From the NCBI RefSeq assembly GCF_023195835.1, contig NZ_CP096200.1:1054001-1118000 (forward strand): 64,000 nucleotides of DNA. Direction: 5' to 3'. Below are positions 34,810 through 43,949 of this stretch, piece by piece. Position 1 is the stretch's first letter, and each line of letters begins with the position of its first letter. The notes under the pieces are model-generated. The model had not been told where the DNA came from. It saw only the letters and a program-made list of their open reading frames with translations, and searched no databases. This DNA comes from Vibrio sinaloensis. GTDB lineage: Bacteria > Pseudomonadota > Gammaproteobacteria > Enterobacterales > Vibrionaceae. The position numbers and the translations under genes are program-made.

Positions 34810-35841
34810 TTATAGTGGTTGATTGGTTTGTACCACCAATTTGCCGAAGTTCTTCCCTTCAAGCAGACCAATAAAGGCTTGTGGCGCGTTTTCAAAACCT
34901 TCAACCAGGTGTTCACGGTAGTGAATTTTCCCTTGTGCTAACCACTGAGTCATGTCGGTGGCGAACTCGTTGTAGCGGTGCGCGTAGTCGTCAAAAATGA
35001 TGAAGCCTTGCATCTTAATGCGTTTGACCAACAGTTGTCCCATCAACATCGACATACGATCTGGACCCTCAGGCAGTGCGGTCGCGTTGTATTGAGAAAT
35101 CAGGCCACACAGCGGAATACGCGCACTGGTGTTGAGTAGAGGCATCACGGCGTCAAACACTTTGCCACCTACGTTCTCAAAGTAGATATCAATTCCTTGG
35201 TCGCAAGCTTTGGCTAGCTGCTCGGCGAAATCGTCGGCCTTGTGGTCGATACATTCGTCAAAGCCGAGCTGCTCTTTTGCAAATTGGCACTTCTCTTCGC
35301 CGCCAGCAATGCCGACAACTTTACAGCCTTTAAGCTTGCCAATTTGTCCAACCATTGAACCGACCGCGCCTGTGGCCGCTGCGACTACAAGCGTTTCCCC
35401 TGCTTTTGGCTGACCGATGTCGAGCAATCCCATATAGGCGGTAAAGCCCGGCATGCCCATCACGCCCAAGGCGTAAGAAGGGTGGCTTGGGTTCTTGCCT
35501 AGTTTAATCAAGCCCTCGCCGTCAGAGAGGCCGTAATCTTGCCAGCCAGTGTACGCCAGTACCCATTCGCCAACTTCGAAGTCTGCGTGGTTGGATTGCT
35601 CAACTTGGCACACGGTACCACCGACCATGACCTCATCAAGTGCCACAGGCTCGGCATAGGATTTGGCGTCACTCATTCGGCCGCGCATGTAGGGATCGAG
35701 AGAAAGATAGACCGAGCGCAGTAGCATTTGACCCTGGCCTGGTTGCGGTTTGTCCACGCTCTCTAGGCGGAAATCGGACTCTTTTGGTGCACCTACGGGT
35801 CTTGAAGCCAATACAATGCGTCGGTTTGTCGTCGTTGTCAT
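34810..35841 (-). CDS. curA: NADPH-dependent CurA-like enone reductase
   Basis: This is a 343-aa MDR-superfamily oxidoreductase. The opening 'RRIVLASRPVGAPKESDFRLE' and 'SVYLSLDPYMRGRMSDAKSYA' closely follow E. coli CurA (YncB), which reduces curcumin and other conjugated enones; the nucleotide motif is 'AATGAVGSMVGQIGKLKG'. Zinc ligands are absent, as expected for this subgroup. It is first in an operon with GST, with a repeated TetR operator (35856-35875) directly upstream. The symbol is assigned by similarity of pattern; substrate range may differ. Confidence 0.88.
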   Translation of the reverse strand: MTTTTNRRIVLASRPVGAPKESDFRLESVDKPQPGQGQMLLRSVYLSLDPYMRGRMSDAKSYAEPVALDEVMVGGTVCQVEQSNHADFEVGEWVLAYTGWQDYGLSDGEGLIKLGKNPSHPSYALGVMGMPGFTAYMGLLDIGQPKAGETLVVAAATGAVGSMVGQIGKLKGCKVVGIAGGEEKCQFAKEQLGFDECIDHKADDFAEQLAKACDQGIDIYFENVGGKVFDAVMPLLNTSARIPLCGLISQYNATALPEGPDRMSMLMGQLLVKRIKMQGFIIFDDYAHRYNEFATDMTQWLAQGKIHYREHLVEGFENAPQAFIGLLEGKNFGKLVVQTNQPL

Positions 35842-35855
35842 GGTTGTTTCCTATT

Positions 35856-35875
35856 ATTAGACCAGTCGTCTAGTT
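35856..35875. promoter_or_regulatory. TetR operator copy 1 (curA-GST promoter)
   Basis: This 20-mer centres on TAGAC-CAGTC-GTCTA (35858-35872) and lies 15 bp upstream of the curA start. It recurs exactly upstream of the adjacent tetR gene, strong evidence that one repressor binds both. Confidence 0.85.
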
Positions 35876-35884
35876 ATGGTTTTA

Positions 35885-35910
35885 AAAAATCCCGTCGTAG
35901 CGTCGACGGG
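35885..35910 (-). terminator. Terminator after the tetR gene
   Basis: Minus-strand hairpin CCCGTCG/CGACGGG (+ 35891-35897 and 35904-35910) followed by ATTTTTTAAA. It separates tetR from curA, so curA must use its own promoter. Confidence 0.82.
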
Positions 35911-35915
35911 AGGTG

Positions 35916-36500
35916 TTATGCGTTTAGCATCCGCTCGGTAGCTGCAAAGCATTGGTGAAGATTCACCTGATCTTGGTTTAGCTTATTGAGCAAGCTTGCA
36001 CCGAGCCACTGCTGGTAAAGAATACGAGCGGTAGCGGCAGAGTCTAGTGTCGCAATCGAGCCATCTTGTACGCCCGACTCAATACTGCTCGCCAACTGTT
36101 CGATAATTTTATCGGCGCCTTGGGCCAAGGTAACGCGCATCGCTTCTGATAAATCAGAGACTTCAGCACTCAGTTTCACCACCAGACATTTGTTGGCATT
36201 ACACACGCCGTTTTCAATCTCAAGCCAACGTGAAAAGTAATCAATAACCCGTTGACGTCCGTTGCCCTCGCCATTGTGAAGCACAGCATGCGAGCGAGCC
36301 AAATAGGTTTTGAAATACTCCTCGATCAGCGCTTGACCAAATTGCTCTTTCGATTTGAAGTAATGGTAAAACGAGCCTTTAGGGACATCGGCGGTTTTTA
36401 GCAACTCGCTCAAACCAACGGCAGTAAAACCTTTGGTGACCACAAGTTGATAACCGACGTCGAGAATATGTTGGCGCGTGTCTTGAGTTTTTGCGTTCAT
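35916..36500 (-). CDS. TetR family repressor controlling curA-GST
   Basis: This is a 194-aa regulator. The HTH is 'VGLSELLKTADVPKGSFYHYFKSKEQFGQAL' at about residues 27-58, followed by a TetR_C helical domain with Cys at about 96 and 101 ('GVCNANKCLVV'), an arrangement seen in NemR/AcuR-like repressors that sense electrophiles by cysteine modification. Two identical operators, one before itself and one before curA, imply autoregulation plus control of the reductase operon. Confidence 0.92.
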   Translation of the reverse strand: MNAKTQDTRQHILDVGYQLVVTKGFTAVGLSELLKTADVPKGSFYHYFKSKEQFGQALIEEYFKTYLARSHAVLHNGEGNGRQRVIDYFSRWLEIENGVCNANKCLVVKLSAEVSDLSEAMRVTLAQGADKIIEQLASSIESGVQDGSIATLDSAATARILYQQWLGASLLNKLNQDQVNLHQCFAATERMLNA

Positions 36501-36518
36501 GGGCAGACTATAGCTTAA

Positions 36519-36538
36519 ATTAGACCAGTCGTCTAGTT
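36519..36538. promoter_or_regulatory. TetR operator copy 2 (tetR promoter)
   Basis: Exact second copy of the 20-mer found before curA; the dyad TAGAC-CAGTC-GTCTA is at 36521-36535, 21 bp above the tetR start. Confidence 0.85.
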
Positions 36539-36565
36539 TTGATTTTAGCTGATTGAGAAAGATTC

Positions 36566-36587
36566 AAGCCAGACTAGAGTCTGGCTT
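36566..36587 (-). terminator. Hairpin after yqfB
   Basis: AAGCCAGACT-AG-AGTCTGGCTT is a 10-bp perfect stem 13 bp past the yqfB stop. The minus-strand continuation GAATCTTTC is a weak T-run. Confidence 0.6.
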
Positions 36588-36599
36588 GGGGATAGACGA

Positions 36600-36914
36600 T
36601 TAAATTAATTCGTAGCTGATTTCAAACAGGGCGTCGGTATCGGGGTAGATCTCACGAATAAGCGGCTTAAGTTTGGCAAGCTCTATCGCTTCTTGCTCGG
36701 CATGAAACTCATTGATGTCGTCAAATTTGAGCGGCTTAACCGACAGAATACGGATATCACACACTTTTTTATCCGTTTCTAAGGTAAACACTTCCACCTC
36801 AGTGCCAGGGACATAGTGCGACTCAGACTCGTCACGGATGGTAATGGTTTTCTTCCCAGCGGTAATCAGAGGAGTCAGAAACTCGAAAAAAGTGATTTTG
36901 GTTGGTGCGCTCAT
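36600..36914 (-). CDS. yqfB: N(4)-acetylcytidine amidohydrolase, YqfB-type ASCH protein
   Basis: This is a 104-aa single ASCH-domain protein. The opening 'ITFFEFLTPLITAGKKTITIRDESESHYVPGTEVEVF' matches E. coli YqfB, a monomeric amidohydrolase acting on N4-acetylcytidine; the Lys in 'GKKTITIR' and the Thr/Glu nearby are the active-site candidates. The start overlaps the helicase stop by 4 bp (ATGA), so the two are translationally coupled, which hints at a link to RNA handling. This is a second ASCH-fold gene in the window, unrelated to the island one at 46422. Confidence 0.92.
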   Translation of the reverse strand: MSAPTKITFFEFLTPLITAGKKTITIRDESESHYVPGTEVEVFTLETDKKVCDIRILSVKPLKFDDINEFHAEQEAIELAKLKPLIREIYPDTDALFEISYELI

Positions 36915-38110
36915 GAGTTTTCCTTTGCTTGCCGTTTGTGTTTTGGCACATAGTTGAGAATCGAGATTGGTACGGGTTTGCGCGGGGTAAAGCCTTCTAT
37001 TTCTCTGCGCTCAATCAAGTGGCCGAGTCGGCTTTCGATCATGCACAAGTTTTTGAAATTGTCTTTTGAGACAAAGGAGATTGCCTCACCTTGTGCATCA
37101 GCTCGACCGGTACGACCGATACGGTGCACATACTCGTCAGCAGGGAAAGGTAAGTCATAGTTAATGACGCGCGAGAGACCTTCAATATCGATACCGCGTG
37201 CGCCAACACCTGTCGCTATCATGTATTTGATCTTGCCTGCTTTAAAGTCTTCGAGCAGTTGAGTGCGAACGGCTTGACTGCGACCACTATGGAACGCTTC
37301 TGCATGGATGCCGCGTTTTTCCAACTGAGTGGCCAACTTGGCTGCTCCGTGTTTGGTCTCGATAAATATCAATGCTTGATCCCAGTCATTTGACTGAATT
37401 AAGTGGCTGAGCAATGACGATTTCTGGTCTTTATCAACGGTGACCAGCCACTGATCAATATTCTTCTTTGATGCTTGGTTGGCTGCAATGCTGATCTCAT
37501 AAGGATTGTGCACCGCCGTTTTGGCCAGATCACGCACTTTATTCGATAGGGTTGCAGAGAACAGTAGGTGCTGAATATCGGTTGGCAGTCTGTCTAGGAT
37601 TTTGTTGATATCGTCGATAAAGCCCATATCGAGCATGCGATCAGCTTCATCAAGCACCAACACTTCCACTTCGTCAAAGTGCACCGCACGTTTGCCGTAC
37701 ATATCAATAAGACGCCCCGGGGTGGCGACCAGTACGTCAACCCCTTCAATCAGGGCTTGCTTTTGCGCTCGTTCATCGACACCACCGACCATGGCCAGTG
37801 AGGTAATGGGCAATTGTTTGGCATAATCTTCAACCTTTTGCGCGACTTGGATCGCCAGCTCACGTGTCGGCACCAACACTAAGGCGCGGATGCGCTTTTT
37901 ACGCTGCGTCTCACCTTGGCTCAGTTTGTGCAAAATAGGCAATACAAAACTCGCGGTTTTGCCGGTACCGGTCTGCGCGGCAGCGATCAAGTCCTGACCT
38001 TGTAAAACAACAGGAATCGCTTTGGTTTGGATGGTGGTGGGTTTGTCGTAGCCGAGTTCGGCAACGGTAGCAACAAGCGGTTGGCTAAGGCCAAGTTTTG
38101 CGAAAGACAT
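36911..38110 (-). CDS. DEAD-box RNA helicase, RhlE-like
   Basis: This is a 399-aa ATP-dependent RNA helicase. The start is set at ATG 38110 ('MSFAKLGLSQPL'), six codons inside the longest frame. Q-motif 'LGYDKPTTIQ', Walker A 'AAQTGTGKTAS', DEAD box 'VLVLDEADRMLDMGF', motif III 'SATLS' and motif VI 'HRIGRTGRA' are all intact. The C-terminal extension is short and basic. The group is typified by RhlE in ribosome maturation and cold adaptation. It is coupled to yqfB by a 4-bp overlap. Confidence 0.93.
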   Translation of the reverse strand: MSFAKLGLSQPLVATVAELGYDKPTTIQTKAIPVVLQGQDLIAAAQTGTGKTASFVLPILHKLSQGETQRKKRIRALVLVPTRELAIQVAQKVEDYAKQLPITSLAMVGGVDERAQKQALIEGVDVLVATPGRLIDMYGKRAVHFDEVEVLVLDEADRMLDMGFIDDINKILDRLPTDIQHLLFSATLSNKVRDLAKTAVHNPYEISIAANQASKKNIDQWLVTVDKDQKSSLLSHLIQSNDWDQALIFIETKHGAAKLATQLEKRGIHAEAFHSGRSQAVRTQLLEDFKAGKIKYMIATGVGARGIDIEGLSRVINYDLPFPADEYVHRIGRTGRADAQGEAISFVSKDNFKNLCMIESRLGHLIERREIEGFTPRKPVPISILNYVPKHKRQAKENS

Positions 38111-38191
38111 GGTGACACTCTGAATCATGGTTGTAACAGGGCGCTATGCCCTTAATTGACGCAGAGTGTAGCACGAAGCGTGAAACAATGA

Positions 38192-38680
38192 TTAGCTTTG
38201 TGTCACCTTGACTGGCGCGATCACCTCAGTGACGATTTCAGTTTTGACCGAATTGGCAATAAAACAGTGCTGGTGGGCCAAATGATGCATCTTTTCTAGC
38301 TGCTCGAGACTGGGTTGTTTATCGCCCAGAAAGACAATTTCTGGTTTGAGCGTGACCTTAGTTACGCTCATATGGCCTTGGTTATCTGCCTGCATGACTC
38401 CGATGGCGGTATCAAGATAGGCGTCAATGACGTAGCGCTGCTTGGCGGCAATGCCCAAGAACGTCAGCATGTGGCAACTAGAAATCGCCGCAATGAAAGC
38501 CTCTTCCGGATCGACATGACTTTCCTCTGATAATGGGGGAGGAATCACTAGTGGAGAAGAGGAGGCGGGGACCACCACTCCGCCATCGAAGTGCCAAGTA
38601 TGTGCTCGGCTATATTGGTTGTCGTGAAAAGCTTCGTTCGGTTGACGTTGCCATTCAATTTTGGCTTGATGCTCGGACAT
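38192..38680 (-). CDS. OsmC family peroxidase-like protein
   Basis: This is a 162-aa OsmC/Ohr-superfamily protein. The two redox cysteines are present: 'FIAAISSCHMLTFLGIAAK' (about Cys69) and 'LAHQHCFIANSVK' (about Cys141). These form the peroxidatic/resolving pair acting on organic hydroperoxides with lipoylated or thiol reductants. The 'PEEAFIAA' preceding motif fits the OsmC rather than the Ohr branch. It is monocistronic between the RluA-family gene and the helicase. Confidence 0.92.
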   Translation of the reverse strand: MSEHQAKIEWQRQPNEAFHDNQYSRAHTWHFDGGVVVPASSSPLVIPPPLSEESHVDPEEAFIAAISSCHMLTFLGIAAKQRYVIDAYLDTAIGVMQADNQGHMSVTKVTLKPEIVFLGDKQPSLEQLEKMHHLAHQHCFIANSVKTEIVTEVIAPVKVTQS

Positions 38681-38709
38681 GATGCTTCTTCCCTGTAATA
38701 GCTGCGCGT

Positions 38710-40389
38710 TTAGAACTCAGCGTCGACTTGAAACGTCATTCGCTGTTTGGTGTACGGATGATCAAGCTCAAGACGTTCAGCATGCAAATGTAAGCGATTG
38801 GCTTTTTCTCCGTATAGGGTATCTCCCACCATGGGTGTCGCCAGACCAAGGTGATGGGCACAATGGACACGCAATTGGTGAGTGCGGCCAGTTTTGGGTT
38901 CTAGATAGAGCTTAGTTCGCCCGCTCTTATGCGCGATTTTCTGCCATGTAGTAAAGGCAGGTTTACCATGCTCAAAGCACACCAGCTGGCGCGGCCGATC
39001 GACAGGGTCGCCTCGCATCGGCAGATCAATCGTGCCCTGGTCGTCTGCAATATCCCCTTCAAGCAGCGCCACATAGCGCTTATTCACTGCACGAGACATA
39101 AATTGCTTTTGCAGGCTTTTGTTTGCGCGTCTGGTGAGGGCGAAAACTAACAGGCCAGAGGTCGCCATATCAAGGCGATGAATCACAAATGGGCCTTCCA
39201 CGTCGGGAAATTGCGTCTGCAATCGGCTGTAGGCCGAATCGGTGACCACTTTTCCCGGCACCGACAGTAGACCAGATGGCTTGTTAACGACTACCATCGC
39301 ATCATCTTGATAGAGTATTTCCAGCGGTTTATCTTCAGCCCAGTTTTCCTCTAACGGGTTGTCGTCAACGGTTAACCCTTGCAGCATATGGCCCAGAATT
39401 GGCTGACATTTGCTATTGCAAGATGGGTAAAACTGACCGTGCTGGCGTATCTCTGATTTTGGCGATACGCCCCACCAGAACTCGGCGATGGCGAGAGGTT
39501 GGTATCCGTTGGCATAAGCATAGTGAAGTAGCTTTGGCGCGGCACATTCGCCAGCCCCTGCCGGTGGAGTGGGCGAAGAAGTATCAGCAAAAATGGATTT
39601 GAGTGAGCGAGTTTCGCCGCGAGCGTTTAAAAACACATACTGCTCAAACAATTTGTTTTGCAGTGCATTCGACAAGCTCGCGCGTTGGCTGGTGAGCTTA
39701 ACCAATTGCTGCTCACGTTGTGATAGCTCAGCTTCGACAACCGCAAGTTTCTGCTCCCATTCCAATTTGAGGTATTTAAGCTGGTTTTTGTCAGCGACAC
39801 TTTGTTTACCTAGCTGATGATTGAGCTCGGCAAGCGCCTGAGCATCGAGTGTGCCCTCGGCCTGCAAGCGCTTCGCTTTGCGCTCTGCGCGTCGCTCAAT
39901 CATGGTGCTTCTCAGCGCGGCTTCTTGTTGCTGATAGGTGGTTTGCATCGTATTCAACTGGTCTTTAAGCCGTGCGGTTGTCGGGCAGCTTTCTCGCTGG
40001 GCGATTTGTTTGCTCAGCTCGGTTATTTCAGCCAGCTCGGCTTTAAAAAAGCTTTGCTCAGTCAACATGTCAAACACCGGTGGCACAAAGCCGGGCAGTA
40101 GATTCTGTTCCGCCACTTTACCCGAAAACGCCGAGAGAAAACCGATCTCCCCGGTAGGGTTTCTAACCAGGAGTACACCAAACATTTTGCCTGCGCCATC
40201 TCTCGCCCCGTCAAGGCCAAAGTTATGCTGCCAATGTGTTTGGGTGCTGAGGTGTTGTTGCAACTGCTCTGCCGCCTGTACACATAGTGGATGAGGCTGG
40301 TAGTAAAAAGGGAAAGTGTATTTTTCTGGCAACGCGACACCTTGAATCGGTGTGTTGAAGCGGGTAAAGCGGGGATCGGTGTGCGACAT
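38710..40389 (-). CDS. Long RluA-family pseudouridine synthase
   Basis: This is a 559-aa enzyme, much longer than the 220-320 aa of typical RluA/C/D proteins. The catalytic domain is C-terminal, with 'HRLDMATSGLLVFAL' holding the catalytic Asp407, 'DALVV...VNKPSGLLSVPG' upstream and 'EPKTGRTHQLRVH' downstream. Residues about 1-110 form an extra N-terminal domain and about 120-245 a glutamine-rich coiled coil. The family occurs across Vibrio and relatives; the target RNA position is not known to me. Confidence 0.9.
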   Translation of the reverse strand: MSHTDPRFTRFNTPIQGVALPEKYTFPFYYQPHPLCVQAAEQLQQHLSTQTHWQHNFGLDGARDGAGKMFGVLLVRNPTGEIGFLSAFSGKVAEQNLLPGFVPPVFDMLTEQSFFKAELAEITELSKQIAQRESCPTTARLKDQLNTMQTTYQQQEAALRSTMIERRAERKAKRLQAEGTLDAQALAELNHQLGKQSVADKNQLKYLKLEWEQKLAVVEAELSQREQQLVKLTSQRASLSNALQNKLFEQYVFLNARGETRSLKSIFADTSSPTPPAGAGECAAPKLLHYAYANGYQPLAIAEFWWGVSPKSEIRQHGQFYPSCNSKCQPILGHMLQGLTVDDNPLEENWAEDKPLEILYQDDAMVVVNKPSGLLSVPGKVVTDSAYSRLQTQFPDVEGPFVIHRLDMATSGLLVFALTRRANKSLQKQFMSRAVNKRYVALLEGDIADDQGTIDLPMRGDPVDRPRQLVCFEHGKPAFTTWQKIAHKSGRTKLYLEPKTGRTHQLRVHCAHHLGLATPMVGDTLYGEKANRLHLHAERLELDHPYTKQRMTFQVDAEF

Positions 40390-40456
40390 ATCACTATTTA
40401 ATATCGGGCAAAATCAACTGACGCTGATTTTACCCGTTTGTGTCGGGATTGCTAGG

Positions 40457-41041
40457 TCAGATCATCGGCAGGGTTGAGCCGACCAGGAGTAAAGCCATGG
40501 CGATGTTAAAGCTTCGCACTCTGAACTGAGTAGTCAGCCAGCGTTGAAGCTCGCGACCAGCTAATATCCAAAACGAGCCGGACGGAAAGTTGACCGTAAG
40601 AAAGGTGAGCGAGATAACGGCCAGTTCTAGAACGCCGCCACCGTTACTGTAGAGAGTGACAGCGCTGAGGGCCATCGACCAGCCTTTGGGGTTAACCCAC
40701 TGAAAGCTCGCAGCGGCTAGAAAACTCATGGGTTTGAAGTTGGTGACATCTTTACTTTGACCACTGAGTGCAATTTTCAATGCGAGATAGGCGAGGTAAG
40801 CCAAACTGACGTACTTAAGGATCATGTGCGCGAGGGGGTAGGCAGCAAACACCGCTGAAAGCCCGAGCCCGACTAAGAGCACCATAAACGCAAACCCAAA
40901 CGCAATACCGCACATGTGTGGCAAAGTGCGTTTGTAGCCGACATTGGCACCTGATGTCATTAGCATCAAATTATTGGGCCCGGGGGTAAACGTCGAAACA
41001 AAGGCAAATACGATAAGCGCCGCGAACTGTTCAATTTCCAT
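40457..41041 (-). CDS. LysE/RhtB family amino acid exporter
   Basis: This is a 194-aa inner-membrane exporter with six hydrophobic helices. 'FVSTFTPGPNNLMLMTSGANVG' is the conserved TM1-TM2 motif with PGPN, and 'QWVNPKGWSMAL' is the second family motif. It is divergent from an Lrp/AsnC-type regulator, a frequent pairing for amino-acid-responsive export. The specific amino acid is not readable. Confidence 0.9.
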   Translation of the reverse strand: MEIEQFAALIVFAFVSTFTPGPNNLMLMTSGANVGYKRTLPHMCGIAFGFAFMVLLVGLGLSAVFAAYPLAHMILKYVSLAYLAYLALKIALSGQSKDVTNFKPMSFLAAASFQWVNPKGWSMALSAVTLYSNGGGVLELAVISLTFLTVNFPSGSFWILAGRELQRWLTTQFRVRSFNIAMALLLVGSTLPMI

Positions 41042-41181
41042 ATCATGATCCTAAAGTTTTACACAATAAAATTGCGTGAAGCTGGCTAGTAGTTGGTTCA
41101 ATATTTAGCTTATGTGGATTTTGTGGCAATTGTGTGCTTTTATTCGACATTAAAACGGTATTTGCGCAATAAAGGTGAACA

Positions 41182-41622
41182 ATGGATCGGTTTGACGAAA
41201 GAATATTGCATGAGCTCAAGAGCGACGGAAAGATCTCCAACGTAGAGTTGGCGGAGCGGATTGGTTTGTCCCCTTCCGCGACACTAAGACGAGTGCAAGA
41301 GCTGGAAAAGAGTGGCGTGATAAAAGGGTATCGAGTGGTGCTAGACAACAGCATGCTCGGTGTGGGCTTTATCGCCTACGTGTCTATTGGCTTGGCGAGC
41401 CACAGTAAACAAGCGCAACACGAGTTTGAACAACATGTGCGCTTTGTCGACGAAGTGGTGGAGTGCCACAACATCACCGGGGCCAACGAGTACTTGCTGC
41501 GTGTCGAGACGCGCGATCTCCCCAGTTATAAGCGATTTCATGCCGATGTATTGGGCGAGTGTCGTCAAGTTCAATCTATCACCACTATGGTGGTCATGGA
41601 CTCACCCAAAGATAATCGATAG
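41182..41622 (+). CDS. Lrp/AsnC family transcriptional regulator
   Basis: This is a 146-aa regulator. The N-terminal HTH is 'DGKISNVELAERIGLSPSATLRRVQELEKSGVIKGYRVV'; the C-terminal RAM domain has 'CHNITGANEYLLRVETRDL', the ligand-binding fold of the family. It is divergent from the LysE exporter (140 bp between starts) and is its likely local regulator, responding to an amino acid. The start follows AAAGGTGAACA. Confidence 0.93.
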   Translation: MDRFDERILHELKSDGKISNVELAERIGLSPSATLRRVQELEKSGVIKGYRVVLDNSMLGVGFIAYVSIGLASHSKQAQHEFEQHVRFVDEVVECHNITGANEYLLRVETRDLPSYKRFHADVLGECRQVQSITTMVVMDSPKDNR

Positions 41623-41999
41623 TCGTCGATAGCTAAACTTAAGTTTTAGTGGGCGATGAGCCATCTAGTTAATAAGTTTTAATTATTGATCGTTTTGTAT
41701 TCATTGTTGATTGCTATTAATTCTTGTTACACTTTTCTTCACCAGTTTCTGTTCTACGTCGGGCTAGGATTTTTGTAACTGATTGATTAATAACTATTCA
41801 AATTGACGCTATTCATCAATTTTATCAATTGATTGCATAGCTGGGTTTGAGTATCCTTGCTACGGATAAGGGCTATTACACTGTTTGAAAAACCATATCG
41901 AGTTTTAACAGTGAATGCGCCCTTTTTGGTTAGGTCATCCTCCATATAACGCTGTTTAAATCACTATCAGCCATTACAACGTCATGAGAACCAATAACA
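41623..41999. other. 377-bp AT-rich spacer upstream of MCP 2
   Basis: No ORF, RNA gene or clear terminator that I can support. AT content is markedly higher than in neighbouring genes. It must contain the MCP promoter, but I could not pick one unambiguous -35/-10 pair. Confidence 0.5.
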
Positions 42000-43628
42000 A
42001 TGAATATCTCCTTAAGAAACTTGTCTATTCGAGCGCAGGTGTTGCTGCCTGTTCTGTTTACCACACTTACACTCGTGGTGGCATTGTGGGTTACAAAAAT
42101 CAATCTTGATCACGAGCAGCAAGCGGTAAAAAGCACGACCAATAATTTAGTCTTATATAAAGACATGCTGGCTGATATCGATGATCAGGTTTATCCATTA
42201 CGTATCAGTGCGGTCTATGCGATTTACGACTCATCGCGTCGTGAGCAGTTCCTTCAGGACCTACAAACCGCACTGACGCAAATTTATAAAGATCTCGACA
42301 TCATGGCCAAACAGCCTGAGTTCGTAAAACAAGTAGCAGTGGTGCGAGAGGCCATCGAACACTATGTGCAGTTTTCCAATCAAGCGGTCGATATGTTTGC
42401 GCGTCGCGATGTTGGTCAAGTGACTGAGCAAGAGTACAGCGCTTTCGTAACCCAATATCGTCAGTCGGGCGGGGCGATGATTTCTGCCATCAATCGTCTG
42501 TCGGTCAATGTCAATGAGTTTGCCAATCAAGCGATGGCACGCAGCGATGCCCAAAATGCCAAAGTAAAAAACACCGCAATGGTGTTGGTTCTGAGCGTTC
42601 TGTCGATATCGCTAATCGTTGCTTGGCTGCTGTCCGGTATGATCGTAAACCCGATTCTGATGTTGCAACAGGTGATGCGTAAACTCGCCCAAGGTCAGCT
42701 GTCTGTCCGTGCGGAAGTACAAGGAACCAATGAAATCGCTATGCTCGGCAATGATGTCAACCAAACCGCGCAGCAGTTGCATTTAACGGTTGAAGAGTTA
42801 AGCCGGATCAGTGAGGAGGTGGCGTCTGCTTCTACGGAGCTGGCCGCGGTTATGACCCAGGCACAAGCGAATGCACAGCAGGAGTTAGCGGAAATTGAGC
42901 AAGTCGCTTCGGCGGTGAATGAGCTGTCGAGTACCGCAGATAATGTCAGCGACAATGCGCAATTGGCAGACTCTACCGCTCGCGAGGCTGACCAACTGGC
43001 CCAGTCGGGAATGAGCATAGCCCAAGAGAGCAAATTAGCCAGCCAACAGATGGGTAGCGCACTTAACGAGGCCGCACAGGTTGTCAGGAACTTAAAGCAG
43101 CAATCTGAGCAGATCAACGATGTGATTGAAGTGATCCGCAGTGTGTCTGAACAAACCAACTTGCTAGCGCTTAACGCGGCGATTGAGGCTGCGCGAGCAG
43201 GAGAATCAGGACGCGGATTTGCTGTCGTGGCTGACGAAGTGAGAATGCTCGCTGCGAGAACGCAAGAGTCAACTGGTGAAATTCAAGCGATCATCGAAGA
43301 GCTGCAAACCCAGTCGGGCCGCGCCAATGACAGCATGCAAGTTAGCCTCGACATTCTCGATAAAAACAATCAATTAGCGGAGCAGACCAACAGCGCGCTG
43401 CTAGGCATCACCGAGTCGGTATCCAACATCAACGATGCCAATACACAAGTGGCGACCGCTGCCGAGCAGCAATCCCAAGTTACTCAAGACATTAACCGCA
43501 ATGTAGTCAATATGTCTGAACTGGTGAACCAAAACGTCTCGGGTATTTGTCAAAGTGCTGCTGCCAGCCAAGAGTTATCAACCTTGGCAGAAAAACAAAA
43601 AGCACAGCTGGCGTTTTTTAAGTTCTAA
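42000..43628 (+). CDS. Methyl-accepting chemotaxis protein, helical-bundle sensor
   Basis: This is a 542-aa receptor. TM1 is at about 12-32; the periplasmic part (about 33-190) is all-helical, of the four-helix-bundle/HBM type, without Cache motifs; TM2 is about 191-212; HAMP about 213-265. The signalling hairpin tip '[21 protein letters not shown]' is at about 383-405. The ligand is unknown. It is monocistronic, ending at a terminator 17 bp past the stop. It is unlike the receptor at 2474 in its sensor, so the two are not recent duplicates. Confidence 0.95.
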   Translation: MNISLRNLSIRAQVLLPVLFTTLTLVVALWVTKINLDHEQQAVKSTTNNLVLYKDMLADIDDQVYPLRISAVYAIYDSSRREQFLQDLQTALTQIYKDLDIMAKQPEFVKQVAVVREAIEHYVQFSNQAVDMFARRDVGQVTEQEYSAFVTQYRQSGGAMISAINRLSVNVNEFANQAMARSDAQNAKVKNTAMVLVLSVLSISLIVAWLLSGMIVNPILMLQQVMRKLAQGQLSVRAEVQGTNEIAMLGNDVNQTAQQLHLTVEELSRISEEVASASTELAAVMTQAQANAQQELAEIEQVASAVNELSSTADNVSDNAQLADSTAREADQLAQSGMSIAQESKLASQQMGSALNEAAQVVRNLKQQSEQINDVIEVIRSVSEQTNLLALNAAIEAARAGESGRGFAVVADEVRMLAARTQESTGEIQAIIEELQTQSGRANDSMQVSLDILDKNNQLAEQTNSALLGITESVSNINDANTQVATAAEQQSQVTQDINRNVVNMSELVNQNVSGICQSAAASQELSTLAEKQKAQLAFFKF

Positions 43629-43644
43629 AGTCCAAACTATCCGG

Positions 43645-43672
43645 AAAAAGCAGTCTCAAGACTGCTTTTTTA
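43645..43672 (+). terminator. Terminator after MCP 2
   Basis: AAAAAGCAGTC (43645-43655) with GACTGCTTTTTT (43660-43671): an 11-bp stem and T-run. Confidence 0.9.
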
Positions 43673-43783
43673 ATCTCTGATTTCTTCCTTTTGGCGGACG
43701 CACAGGCATTAAAAGTCGAACAATGTTAACTAAAACGTCGTCATTACCAACAAGTTCACCCTGTTTAGTAGCGCAATGGTTTG

Positions 43784-43798
43784 CGCAAACGTTAAGCG
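43784..43798. promoter_or_regulatory. Possible PurR half-site upstream of guaC
   Basis: CGCAAACGTT at 43784-43793 equals the core of the PurR box, but the second half is degenerate (AAGCG). It is 145 bp above the guaC -10, so the link to guaC is tentative. Confidence 0.3.
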
Positions 43799-43915
43799 AG
43801 GTGATGTTTAACTGATTGTAATATAAGGATAATGTTGATGAGAATCTTGAGATGGGTGTTGATTAGGTATGCAACTTAACCGAACTGTAGCATAAAAAAA
43901 ATGCAAATATCAGTC

Positions 43916-43943
43916 TTGCGGGAAATAAATCACAGCCTATAAT
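43916..43943 (+). promoter_or_regulatory. Probable guaC promoter
   Basis: A consensus -10 TATAAT lies at 43938-43943, with a partial -35 TTGCGG at 43916-43921 and 16-bp spacing. Predicted transcription start is near 43950, giving a leader of about 117 nt that starts at the first hairpin. Confidence 0.7.
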
Positions 43944-43949
43944 GCTGAA

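Noticed and set aside
36600..36914. yqfB as part of the island ASCH system
   Set aside because: It lies 9.5 kb away, coupled to the helicase, and its motif differs from the island ASCH protein.
43784..43798. Full PurR box for guaC
   Set aside because: Only half the palindrome matches and it is far above the promoter; listed as tentative only.
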